DNA of 8,441 nucleotides from an uncultured Opitutia bacterium (GTDB lineage Bacteria; Verrucomicrobiota; Verrucomicrobiia; Opitutales; Opitutaceae): assembly GCA_903938935.1 (NCBI GenBank), contig CAJAFD010000377.1:1-8441 (forward strand), in the 5' to 3' direction. Both the position numbers and the translations under genes were made by a program. Under the pieces are notes generated by a model. That model saw only the letters and a list, made by a program, of their open reading frames with translations, had not been told where the DNA came from and searched no databases. Shown here one piece after another: positions 1 to 6,835 of this stretch. Each line of letters opens with the position of its first letter. Position 1 is the stretch's first letter.

Positions 1-1358
1 CGCGTGCGCGCGGGGCCGTAGCCGTTGATGAAGCCGATCACGTCGGGAAATGCTTTGTAGTAACGATCGACGGTTTCCTTGGTGAGATCGGCGTTGCCGA
101 CATTTCCGTCGGCCGCGGAGTTGTCCATGATCTCCATGATGTGTTCGTCGAGCGTCGCCATGAGCTGGCGCGCATCAGCCATCAAGAGTTCAAATTTGTC
201 CGCCGGGATGTGGTTGGGATACATGTAACCGGGACCCGAGAGACCGCCGATGAAGTAGTCGTTCTTGGTCGCGCTCTCGTGGAAATATTCCAGCGCCGCC
301 GGCGAAAATTTTGTCCAGTTGACGGTCACTTGCCAGCCGAAGGGCAACTTGCCGCGGCCGGGCTTCGTCCACACGCCGATGCCGATGCTGTCGGATTGGA
401 CGAAGGAAATGTAGACTTTTTGTTGCGCCGTTAGCTTCGCATCCAAGGGGACTTGATGGTTATTGGTGAACTTAAAGCCCGGGGTGAACGTGAACTGACA
501 GTTGAAACTGAGGTTGGGCAGATTATGCAGCCCCTCCATGCGCAAGCCGTAGCCCGAGAGCAGCGTCGTGTGTTGTTCCTCGGTGTCCTTGCCGTAAGAG
601 TGCCAACCAAAAACGGTGCCGAGCGGCGTCATCTCCGAGAATAATTTTTTTCCCAGCGCGACTTCTTCGGGGTGTATCGGATTAGCCGAGAGGTCGTGGA
701 AAAACATCTTTTGGCGTACGCCCCAATCTGCCATCGCCGGCATCCGCACCGCGCCCACATGCCCCCCCATCAACATGATCGAATCGTGCGTGCAGCGCGC
801 CCAATAGCGCGCGTAGGCGTCGCGATAAATCTGCGCATCCGTCTGCCCCGTGTAGCGACCGCGCAAATCGTCGATGCGCTTCAGCCCAAATTTCTCCACC
901 TGCGCGACCTGCTCTGCCGTGACGACCAATGCGTCCTCGAGGCCGGCAATCGTGAAAGCGACATTCATCGTCGCCGGCACCGCAGGTTCCCAAATCACGT
1001 AGCCCTTGGCGTGGCGACCGAACAGCGTGAGCGCGGCGTCGGCGGTTTTTACCTCCGTAAAAACGACGCCGTGCTTGCGTTGATAAAATTCAAACAGCGG
1101 TCCGGTGATCTCCCATTGAAACTCTTTCGGATGCACGACGTAGAGCTGAGGCGCCGCGCGATTCGCGAGGCCTTGGAGGCTCAAGAGCATGATTTTTTCC
1201 GGCAGGCCCTTGGCCACGAGCCAGTCACTGTCGAAATTCATGACCCAAGACGCGCGCGCCGCCGGCTTAACCGGAGCGGCGTCAGTCCCAGTCCCAGCGG
1301 CCCGCAAGCCGGCCGAGGAAAACACGACGCAAACCAGAGCAATGATGAGGCGATGCAT
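1..1358 (-). CDS. GxGYxYP-family putative glycoside hydrolase, secreted (3' end beyond window)
   Basis: The reading frame opens at an ATG (1358-1356) and runs 452 codons without a stop to the window edge, so the C-terminus is missing. Residues 1-20 (MHRLIIALVCVVFSSAGLRA) are a typical signal peptide, so the protein is probably periplasmic or secreted. Residues 375-381 read GPGYMYP (bases 216-236), an exact match to the signature that names the GxGYxYP family. An N-terminal region of about 300 residues precedes the domain, as in family members. The family is annotated as putative glycoside hydrolase; to my knowledge no substrate is established, so catalysis is inference. The start sits three bases after the stop of the small secreted protein gene, with GGGGAG nine bases upstream, which suggests translational coupling and a shared process. 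Family assignment is strong because of the motif; enzymatic function is uncertain. Confidence 0.88.
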   Translation of the reverse strand, partial: MHRLIIALVCVVFSSAGLRAAGTGTDAAPVKPAARASWVMNFDSDWLVAKGLPEKIMLLSLQGLANRAAPQLYVVHPKEFQWEITGPLFEFYQRKHGVVFTEVKTADAALTLFGRHAKGYVIWEPAVPATMNVAFTIAGLEDALVVTAEQVAQVEKFGLKRIDDLRGRYTGQTDAQIYRDAYARYWARCTHDSIMLMGGHVGAVRMPAMADWGVRQKMFFHDLSANPIHPEEVALGKKLFSEMTPLGTVFGWHSYGKDTEEQHTTLLSGYGLRMEGLHNLPNLSFNCQFTFTPGFKFTNNHQVPLDAKLTAQQKVYISFVQSDSIGIGVWTKPGRGKLPFGWQVTVNWTKFSPAALEYFHESATKNDYFIGGLSGPGYMYPNHIPADKFELLMADARQLMATLDEHIMEIMDNSAADGNVGNADLTKETVDRYYKAFPDVIGFINGYGPART

Positions 1359-1361
1359 GAC

Positions 1362-1886
1362 TTATTTCTCCCCGATAACTTTGGTGAAACGATACACGAG
1401 AGGCTTGCCCCGCGTGCTGTGGAGCTCGATGAGCAATAATTCTTGGTCGCCCTCGATCAGGCGCAACTCTTGGTAAATCCGCATCGGCCCCGTGCCCTGC
1501 GAACTCTCAATCTGCGGCGTCGCCTCCACACGCAGCGTGCGCTCGCCATCGAGCCACTCCGCGCGCACCGGCGTCAGCGCGCCACGCACCGGGTACAACG
1601 CCATGTGGCGTTGCTCGACGCGGAAAAAATCCGGGACCGTCGTGGGCTTCGCCGTATCCACGGCGTTAGTCGCCGTAAGTTTTGTCGCGCGCCATTGCAT
1701 ATCATGCCGCAGATCGACGCGCGTACCTTCGAGCGAGACGACGAGGTCCCACGCCGTCCAGCCATCGAGCGCCGTGCTGCGCTTCGGATCGAGCCGCCAA
1801 CGTCCGGCCAAAGCCGGATTAGCCGCCCACGCCGCCAGCGGCAGCACCAACAACAACCCCAGCGCTTTCCAAAATGTGAATTTCAT
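1362..1886 (-). CDS. Small secreted beta-rich protein of unknown function
   Basis: I do not recognise a named family. The product is 174 residues from the ATG at 1886. A GTG six codons upstream (1904) is in frame, but the ATG places a clean signal peptide at the N-terminus (MKFTFWKALGLLLVLPLAAWA, cleavage near residues 21-22), and AGGG lies six bases before it. The mature part begins NPALAGRWRLDPKRS (residues 23-37). This G-x-W-x-L-D/N-P-x-x-S pattern is common at the start of small exported lipocalin-like or otherwise uncharacterised beta-barrel proteins. The rest alternates short hydrophobic and charged stretches with no cysteines and no obvious catalytic motif. It is almost fused to the downstream GxGYxYP gene (three-base gap). 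It may be an accessory or binding partner of that enzyme, which is inference only. Confidence is high that it is a gene and low on function. Confidence 0.8.
   Translation of the reverse strand: MKFTFWKALGLLLVLPLAAWAANPALAGRWRLDPKRSTALDGWTAWDLVVSLEGTRVDLRHDMQWRATKLTATNAVDTAKPTTVPDFFRVEQRHMALYPVRGALTPVRAEWLDGERTLRVEATPQIESSQGTGPMRIYQELRLIEGDQELLLIELHSTRGKPLVYRFTKVIGEK
1368..1373 (-). promoter_or_regulatory. Ribosome binding site of the GxGYxYP gene
   Basis: On the minus strand GGGGAG lies nine bases before the ATG at 1358. It falls inside the last codons of the preceding gene, whose TAA (1364-1362) is three bases from that ATG. This placement fits translational coupling and supports the chosen start. 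It is the most purine-rich Shine-Dalgarno-like site seen before any start in the window. Confidence 0.5.
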
Positions 1887-1940
1887 GGCTGACCCTATCA
1901 ACACCGCCCCAGGCCCGAATGACTAGGTGAAAGTATCTGA

Positions 1941-1951
1941 AAATTCAAAAA
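1941..1951. repeat. AT-only 11-bp direct repeat, copy 1 (after rlmM)
   Basis: The plus strand reads AAATTCAAAAA. It is identical to 3008-3018 and lies just downstream of the rlmM stop codon, in the gap before the small secreted protein gene. The match does not extend at either end. It stands out against the GC-rich background but is short, and similar A/T runs occur inside genes (for example around 1086-1094 and 6197-6203). It may be chance or part of AT-rich spacer DNA. Confidence 0.3.
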
Positions 1952-1952
1952 G

Positions 1953-2960
1953 TCAGGCCCGCGCCTGCACCACGCCGACCACGGTGAACTCCTCGCGATC
2001 ATGATAAAGATGCCGCACGAGAAAGCCCGGCGCATAGCGCGACAAGGGCGAATCCGCCGCGTGCAACTCCCGCAACAACGCCACCGAATCCACGTGCCCG
2101 AACTTCAGATTAAACACAAACCGCCGGCACCAGCCGCGCGCGAGCCAGGGTTCGACGAGGTTTTTCATCACGTGGTGCGGCTCCTCGAGTAGATCACAAA
2201 ACATCCAGTCGTACGCCACGTTTTCCTCGAAGTTGAAATGAAACGCATCGCCCAGGCGGTGCTCGATCAGCGGATGCCCGAGCGCCCCGCCTTTGAGCGG
2301 TCCGTTGTCCACCGCAATCACGCGCGCGCCGCGTTTCGCCGCGCTGTAACTCCAACCGCCCGGCGCCGCACCGAGATCGACGACCGTTTCACCCGCCTGC
2401 GGCTCGATCCCGAGCACCACGAACGCCTCTTCAACTTTTAAATAACTCCGCGACGGCGCCGCGTCATCATCGGCCATGCGGCGTTGCCCGTGGATAAACG
2501 CATCCCGCGCGACATACACGCGCCCGAAATCCGTGAACCACACAAACAGCCCGCGCGCCTCCCCCAGCCCGCGCGGCAGATCTGCCACCGCGAGCTTCGC
2601 GACGCGGGCCAGCCGTTTTTTCAACTGCTCGTGAAACGCTTTTTCCACGCCGCTCATCCGGCGCCCGAGCCCGACTAATTCCGCCGGCCCGCCAAACACA
2701 CACGGCCACGCCGCCTCGACGCGTTCGCCGCGCAGGCTCGTCAGGAAAAATTCCACGATTTGATTAGCCAGCGCGTTGACCGACTCGCCTTTGAACTCAA
2801 CCGCGCCCCGCATCGTCACGTGCGGAAACGCCAGCCCCGCCACGGCCGCGCGATCCGGCGCCACGGCCCAACCCGGCCCGGACTCCGCCACGGCGAGCCC
2901 CGCGTCTGTGAGTTCACGCACGAGCACTGATTCAAAACCGGCCTGACACGTCTGTAACAT
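1953..2960 (-). CDS. rlmM: 23S rRNA ribose 2'-O-methyltransferase RlmM-like
   Basis: This matches the enzyme that uses S-adenosylmethionine to methylate the 2'-hydroxyl of C2498 (E. coli numbering) in 23S rRNA; it acts in the cytoplasm. From the ATG at 2960 the product is 335 residues, a little shorter than E. coli RlmM (366). The N-terminal half (about 1-155) corresponds to the divergent THUMP-bearing region, and MLQTCQAGFE matches the family start. The C-terminal Rossmann domain carries APSRSYLKVEEAF (168-180), VDLGAAPGGWSY (194-205, SAM loop), VDNGPL (217-222), CDLLEEP (255-261), FNLK (283-286) and LYHDREEFTV (318-327). These give the expected K-D-K-E set: K175, D256, K286 and E323 or E324. 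The frame also extends upstream to a TTG at 3002, but the ATG is preferred because it aligns with the family N-terminus. It sits 73 bases after the BNR_4 gene, among unrelated secreted proteins, and is probably a bystander. Confidence 0.93.
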   Translation of the reverse strand: MLQTCQAGFESVLVRELTDAGLAVAESGPGWAVAPDRAAVAGLAFPHVTMRGAVEFKGESVNALANQIVEFFLTSLRGERVEAAWPCVFGGPAELVGLGRRMSGVEKAFHEQLKKRLARVAKLAVADLPRGLGEARGLFVWFTDFGRVYVARDAFIHGQRRMADDDAAPSRSYLKVEEAFVVLGIEPQAGETVVDLGAAPGGWSYSAAKRGARVIAVDNGPLKGGALGHPLIEHRLGDAFHFNFEENVAYDWMFCDLLEEPHHVMKNLVEPWLARGWCRRFVFNLKFGHVDSVALLRELHAADSPLSRYAPGFLVRHLYHDREEFTVVGVVQARA

Positions 2961-3007
2961 ACCCGCCAACGTGCCCGCCGCCCCACCCTCGCCGCGAGCC
3001 AAAACGG

Positions 3008-3018
3008 AAATTCAAAAA
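3008..3018. repeat. AT-only 11-bp direct repeat, copy 2 (before rlmM)
   Basis: This is the second identical copy of AAATTCAAAAA (plus strand), in the 73-base gap between the BNR_4 stop and the rlmM start. With 1941-1951 it brackets rlmM in direct orientation, 1067 bases apart. Read on the minus strand as TTTTTGAATTT it contains a TTGAAT that could pass for a -35 element, but no matching -10 hexamer follows at 16-18 bases. Its biological meaning is unproven. Confidence 0.3.
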
Positions 3019-3033
3019 CGCAGCCCCGCGCGC

Positions 3034-4428
3034 CTAGGAACCCACGCGCGTCGCCGACGACTCCTCGGCATCGGGCAATTCATACATGCGCAGCGGTGTC
3101 GGCGGCGGCGCCGCCTCACGCGGAAGGTCGCGATTGCGCGGCATTGTTTCCCAGCGCAACACGTAGCGGCGGCCTTCGTAGCGCGAGACGAGCGAGTGGA
3201 CTTCGAGGCCGGGATAAGCGGATTCGACGCGCTGTAAACTCACGGGCAACGCCGGCGGCAACGGCGGTTCTTCCGCGACGCGCTCCAGCGTATCCGCCCG
3301 CACGCGCCATCGGCCCGCGCCCGCGCCGGCGTGCGTCGTGCTGAAATCCACGGTAAAAATTCCGTCCGCCCCCAGGCGAGGCGCACCGAGCTTAACTTCG
3401 GCGGGAATCGAGCCACCACCGGAAAACGTCCATTTGAATTTCCACGCGCTCAAAGCCTGCACCGGCCAACCGGCGGATGCGGTTTTGGCGTCGCTCGCAG
3501 GCCGCGCGATATAAGCCTGCGAATGGCCGGCGGCATCGTAGCGGTGATAAACCACGACGGGTTTTTGCGCGGCGTCGAAACCGAGATTGAAGGTCATGTT
3601 GATCAAGCCTTCCTGCGGTTTGGCCGCATCGATGATTTCGGCGCGCGTGATCGTGATGGGCAACGCGATGGGTTCACCGCGGCTGTTTTCCCAGTGGAGA
3701 AAATCGCGGCTGCGCGCATAGGAAAGCGTGTTGTTAGTCGCACAGTCGGGCGTGTCGCGCCACATCCAGACGAGGTGGAAACGTCCATCGGGCCCGAGCA
3801 CCGGATCGAGCGCGTAGGCGTTGCGTTGGCCTTCGCCTTCCAAGACGGGCTGATCCAACACGCGCCGCCAAGCGCGGGTCGCGGTATCGTAAATATTGTA
3901 GAGGTCGCTGCCATTGCCGCTGGCGCCGTCGCGATAACGAAAGAGAAGATCACCGTCGGCGTTTTTGAAAAAAACGGGATACGTGCACCGCGTCTCGCGT
4001 TCGCCAGTCATGCGATCGAGACGCTCGAGCGTCGTGATATCGAGGGGCTTTTTCGTGCGGTAATAAACGAGCGGATCCACGTGCATGTTGCCTGAGAGAT
4101 GCAGACAACCGTCGCGATCCACGGCGAGGCGCAGGAAATTGTGACTGTCCCAGCCGGTGACGTTGGAGGGACGGTGGCGTACATCGTTCCACACGCCTTC
4201 AGGCTGCACCGTGGTCCATTGCGCGCTCGGGAGCACGCGCGCGGCGACGGTGAGGCGACGCTCGCCGTCGTAGTAAGCGACGAATTGCCGGCCGGCGTGT
4301 GTGAGCAAAGCGAAACTGACCGGACTACCCGACCACACGGAATCGACGGGAATACCGACCGGCACCGCTTCAGCGGCAAAAACGCGGCCAAACAGCGCGA
4401 GCGCGAGAATGGCCGCGCGCGCGTTCAC
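3034..4428 (-). CDS. Secreted BNR_4-type beta-propeller protein, candidate polysaccharide lyase or hydrolase
   Basis: The product is 464 residues from a GTG at 4428-4426. The frame stays open about 100 codons further upstream, but that part is Arg/Asp-rich nonsense lying inside the SDR gene. The GTG gives a good signal peptide (MNARAAILALALFGRVFA). The body resembles the BNR_4 family: GWDSHNFLRLAVDRDG (92-107), CLHLSGNMHVDPLVYYRT (108-125), FRYRDGASGNGS (163-174), FHLVWMWRDTPD (217-228) and LPITITRAEIID (256-267). Such proteins fold as seven-bladed propellers, and the family is related to ulvan lyases PL24/PL25. H96 and H116 are 20 residues apart, which, as I recall, is the spacing of the catalytic histidine pair in PL25. 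That makes lyase activity a testable guess; other BNR_4 members are uncharacterised. The C-terminal 30 residues are Pro/Glu-rich. Its start overlaps the SDR stop by four bases, so the two are probably co-translated. Confidence 0.86.
   Translation of the reverse strand: MNARAAILALALFGRVFAAEAVPVGIPVDSVWSGSPVSFALLTHAGRQFVAYYDGERRLTVAARVLPSAQWTTVQPEGVWNDVRHRPSNVTGWDSHNFLRLAVDRDGCLHLSGNMHVDPLVYYRTKKPLDITTLERLDRMTGERETRCTYPVFFKNADGDLLFRYRDGASGNGSDLYNIYDTATRAWRRVLDQPVLEGEGQRNAYALDPVLGPDGRFHLVWMWRDTPDCATNNTLSYARSRDFLHWENSRGEPIALPITITRAEIIDAAKPQEGLINMTFNLGFDAAQKPVVVYHRYDAAGHSQAYIARPASDAKTASAGWPVQALSAWKFKWTFSGGGSIPAEVKLGAPRLGADGIFTVDFSTTHAGAGAGRWRVRADTLERVAEEPPLPPALPVSLQRVESAYPGLEVHSLVSRYEGRRYVLRWETMPRNRDLPREAAPPPTPLRMYELPDAEESSATRVGS
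4425..4428 (-). other. GTGA start/stop overlap between SDR and BNR_4 genes
   Basis: On the minus strand the bases GTGA hold both the GTG start of the BNR_4 gene (4428-4426) and the TGA stop of the SDR gene (4427-4425). No purine-rich ribosome site precedes the GTG, where the sequence is pyrimidine-rich (CCACCTCCATCGCCT). Translation of the propeller protein therefore probably depends on ribosomes terminating on the SDR. This overlap also fixes the BNR_4 start. Confidence 0.7.
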
Positions 4429-5207
4429 AGGCGATGGAGGTGGAAACCGCCGTCCACGTCGAAGGTCGCACCCGTCGAAAACGGGAAACGATCTTCCGCG
4501 ATCGCGCGCACGGCGCGGCCGATGTCCTCGGGCTTGCCCCAGCGGCGGATCGGCGTGATGCCGCGCTCGTCTTGGATGATGAGCTTGTCGTATTTTTCTT
4601 TCACCCCGCCGGTCATATCGGTGGCGATCACGCCGGGACGGATTTCGTAGACGTTGATGCCGTCGTTGGCGAGGCGGTCGGCGAAAAGTTTCGTCATCAT
4701 CGCGAGGCCGGCTTTCACCATGCAATAATCGCCGCGGTTGATCGACGCGGTGTAGACGGAGATCGACGTGATGTTGACGATGCGGCCGCGGAAACCTTCG
4801 GCGTCGGGCGCCTGCTTGAGCATCTGCTTGGCGACGAGTTGCGTGAGGAAATACGGGCCCTTGAGGTTGATCGCAAAGAGCCGGTCGAAACTTTCTTCGC
4901 CCGCATCGAGCACATCGGCGCGGACTTTAGGGGCGACGCCGGCGTTGTTCACGAGGAGATCGATGCGGCCAAATTTGGCGACGGTCTCGGCGACGAGGCG
5001 CTCACGATCCGCGGCGACGGCGACGTCGCCTTGCACGATAAAACCGTCCCCGCCGGCGGCTTTGACGAGCGCGAGGGCCTCGGCGGCGGCTTCGGCGTTG
5101 CCGGCGTAATTGATGGCCACGCGGGTGCCCGCGCGGGCGAGTTCGATGGCGATACCGCGGCCGATGCCGCGCGATGCGCCAGTGACGAGAGCTGTTTTCG
5201 GGGTCAT
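4425..5207 (-). CDS. Short-chain dehydrogenase/reductase (SDR), classical type
   Basis: This cytosolic 260-residue oxidoreductase has the usual length of classical SDRs. Visible motifs are TGASRGIG (9-16, nucleotide binding), D61 in GDV, NNAG (87-90), and the catalytic tetrad N114, S148, Y161, K165 (S to Y spacing 13, YxxxK). PG follows at 191-192 and the C-terminal VDGG is at 251-254. Arg13 in the glycine loop suggests NADP(H), by inference. Automatic annotation would probably call it 3-oxoacyl-ACP reductase (FabG-like), but many such genes beside carbohydrate enzymes act on sugars or uronate-derived keto compounds. There is no signal peptide. The ATG at 5207 lacks a clear ribosome binding site and follows a 67-base gap after the glycosidase gene. 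The four-base overlap with the secreted BNR_4 gene suggests it handles a product released by that protein. The substrate is unknown. Confidence 0.9.
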   Translation of the reverse strand: MTPKTALVTGASRGIGRGIAIELARAGTRVAINYAGNAEAAAEALALVKAAGGDGFIVQGDVAVAADRERLVAETVAKFGRIDLLVNNAGVAPKVRADVLDAGEESFDRLFAINLKGPYFLTQLVAKQMLKQAPDAEGFRGRIVNITSISVYTASINRGDYCMVKAGLAMMTKLFADRLANDGINVYEIRPGVIATDMTGGVKEKYDKLIIQDERGITPIRRWGKPEDIGRAVRAIAEDRFPFSTGATFDVDGGFHLHRL

Positions 5208-5274
5208 GAGGATGCGAGCGAAGCCATGGCCCCGAACGTGGCAAGCCCGCAGGCCTGACCCCGCGGCGCGTTTG

Positions 5275-6771
5275 TTACCAAACGCCGAGATTCACCGTGA
5301 GCACTTCGGCGGCTGTCGTGGAAGCGTTGGTGATTTCGAGGACGTTGGCGCCGGCGCGCAGTAGCGCGGGATCGAAACGATACGTGCGGCTGGCCTCGGG
5401 CGCGGGCCTGCGACCCGGCAGATCGCCGGGACCGTAGAACTCGACAAACAGCTCGGGGCTTTTTTGCAGCGGTAGCCATTCCAGCGGCTGGCCGTTGAGT
5501 TTAACTGTGAGTTCTTTCACCGCGTGCGGCACACCGGTCACGAGAATCCGAGCGCGCGCAACGGGCATCGCCGCGACGGGCAACGGCAACGGAAACGTCA
5601 CCGTGGCGCCGGCCGGAAGTTTGGCCGGCAACAATCCCGGCAGCTCATAAGCCCGCCGGAATCGAACCGTGGGGACAGAATACAGCAGCGGTTTACGCGC
5701 GGCCGTCGCGGGCGATTCCAGACCGAGCAGCCAATCGTAAGGCACCGCGCCGATTTTTTCGATCCAGCACGGGAAGTTGAAAATGTTAATCCCGTCGGCA
5801 CCCGAGTCGTAGAGCCCGGAGACGGCCGCGCGGAGCGATTCAGGGCTGTGGCGCTGGGCGCCGTGCTCGAGATCAAACCCGCCGTAAATCGGCACGGCCG
5901 CTTGGCCGAGGGCCGCACGCATCTCGGCGAGCGGTTGGAAAAAATCGGTGTTCAAAAAATGCGACGTTGAAATCGCATCGACGAGGCCGCGTTGCGTCCA
6001 CGTGACGACATCGAGACCGAGCTCGCGGCAGCCGGCGACCGACGTCGGCACGCGCACGATCAACTGACGTTTTTTCGCGCGGCACAACGCGCGCACGTCG
6101 GCGACGAAACCCGTGATATGATCGCGTTTCGCCCAGACCTCATCGCGCGTGCCCGAGAGGTGACGCGGGAAACGCATCCAATCGAGTTGCACGCCATCAA
6201 ATTCATATTTTTCCAACAGCTCGGCGATGATCGCCAACATGAACTTACGCACCTCGGGCCGGCTGTAATCGAGGCACCAGTTGCGCCAATCAAGATCACC
6301 GCGCGCGACGGCCGCCGGGTCGACGATGACGTCGGGATGTTCGCGGCGCACGCGCGGCAAGTTCCACTCGTTGGCCGCAGTGGGCTCGTGCACGTCGTTG
6401 GTGCGGATGGTGACGAACGTTTCTTTGCCCGCGGCTTTTAGACGCTGGAGAAAATAGCCGAAGGGATCGCGGCCTTGCGCGTGCTCGAGCGCGAGCTGCG
6501 TGCAACGCGGATCGGTCTCGCCGACTTGGGTCGGATAATAATAACGCCCCGCGCCCGGACAGAGCAGATAGGTCGTGATATTGGGCGGGCACGACGCGAC
6601 GACTTCGTCGATATCGCGTTTAAAATCCGGCGAGAGCGTGCTGAACGTGCTGTTGCCGTCGTTGTCGAGCAAGAGGCGCTTGGCGGGCGTGGCCGCGTGG
6701 GCAAACTGCAACGCAAAAGCACCGAGCAAACAGACAACGCGGAAAAAATAAGCGGGACGGGCGGAGGTCAT
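5275..6771 (-). CDS. Secreted family-10-like putative glycoside hydrolase with C-terminal beta-rich domain
   Basis: The product is 498 residues from the ATG at 6771. Residues 1-26 form a signal peptide ending in AHA, so it is exported. Residues about 30-345 look like a TIM barrel: LLLDNDGN (33-40), FVTIRTNDVHEP (119-130), DYSRPEVRKFM (168-178), FDGVQLDWMRFPRH (191-204), VDAISTSHF (264-272), IYGGFD (295-300) and GADGINIFNFPCW (324-336). The pattern of a barrel strand ending in DGVQLDW resembles uncharacterised 'family 10 glycosylhydrolase' (GHL10-type) proteins. D192, D197 and D300 are candidate acidic active-site residues. Residues 375-498 are beta-rich with a VKLNGQPLE segment, resembling jelly-roll domains that often bind carbohydrate. 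Substrate is unknown. No ribosome binding site is visible before the ATG. It lies 64 bases after the heme-protein gene and 67 before the SDR gene. Family placement is moderate and exact substrate is not inferable. Confidence 0.82.
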   Translation of the reverse strand: MTSARPAYFFRVVCLLGAFALQFAHAATPAKRLLLDNDGNSTFSTLSPDFKRDIDEVVASCPPNITTYLLCPGAGRYYYPTQVGETDPRCTQLALEHAQGRDPFGYFLQRLKAAGKETFVTIRTNDVHEPTAANEWNLPRVRREHPDVIVDPAAVARGDLDWRNWCLDYSRPEVRKFMLAIIAELLEKYEFDGVQLDWMRFPRHLSGTRDEVWAKRDHITGFVADVRALCRAKKRQLIVRVPTSVAGCRELGLDVVTWTQRGLVDAISTSHFLNTDFFQPLAEMRAALGQAAVPIYGGFDLEHGAQRHSPESLRAAVSGLYDSGADGINIFNFPCWIEKIGAVPYDWLLGLESPATAARKPLLYSVPTVRFRRAYELPGLLPAKLPAGATVTFPLPLPVAAMPVARARILVTGVPHAVKELTVKLNGQPLEWLPLQKSPELFVEFYGPGDLPGRRPAPEASRTYRFDPALLRAGANVLEITNASTTAAEVLTVNLGVW

Positions 6772-6835
6772 AGGGGTTGCGTTTGACTACCGACGAAGGA
6801 GCCGAGCGCAAGTCGTTCCGTAATTTTTATCGGCG

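Noticed and set aside
672..1439. A 255-codon plus-strand open frame opposite the GxGYxYP gene; similar frames at 3331-4095 and 4099-4650
   Set aside because: All are Arg/His/Ala-rich shadows of minus-strand genes whose products carry recognisable family motifs or signal peptides.
1920..1948. Possible promoter before the small secreted protein gene: TTGAAT, 17-base spacer, TAGTCA (minus strand)
   Set aside because: The -10 hexamer matches consensus at only two positions; the alternative GATACT (1937-1932) has no -35 at proper spacing.
2961..3002. A longer RlmM starting at TTG 3002 or TTG 2969
   Set aside because: The ATG at 2960 aligns with the family N-terminus, and the extra 14 residues are Gly/Ala-rich with no counterpart in E. 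coli RlmM.
4429..4725. An N-terminal extension of about 100 codons on the BNR_4 frame, starting at 4725
   Set aside because: It lies wholly inside the SDR gene in another frame, is low-complexity Arg/Asp-rich, and would bury the signal peptide that begins at the GTG at 4428.
4434..5258. A 274-codon open frame on the plus strand, antisense to the SDR gene
   Set aside because: It mirrors the SDR coding sequence. High-GC SDR genes often leave a long open antisense frame, and the translation is Asp/Gly/His-rich with no recognisable motif, whereas the SDR has all its catalytic residues.
5223..5270. Palindrome GCCATGGC (5223-5230) and a GGGGTCAGGCCTGCGGGC-like stretch in the gap before the SDR, possibly REP-like or a terminator
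   Set aside because: Stems are only 4-5 bp, there is no T-run on the transcribed strand, and only the GTCAGGCC core recurs (near 1952), inside the rlmM end. This is too weak to call.
5204..5479. A 91-codon minus-strand frame ending just at the SDR start
   Set aside because: It is mostly an alternate frame of the glycosidase C-terminus, is Arg-rich, and has no domain; the few codons in the gap do not support a leader peptide.
6772..6835. Possible terminator or promoter in the gap between the heme protein and the glycosidase
   Set aside because: The only inverted repeat (GCCGA/TCGGC) would enclose a loop of more than 20 bases and is not followed by T residues; TTGCGC with TAGTCA is a poor promoter match.
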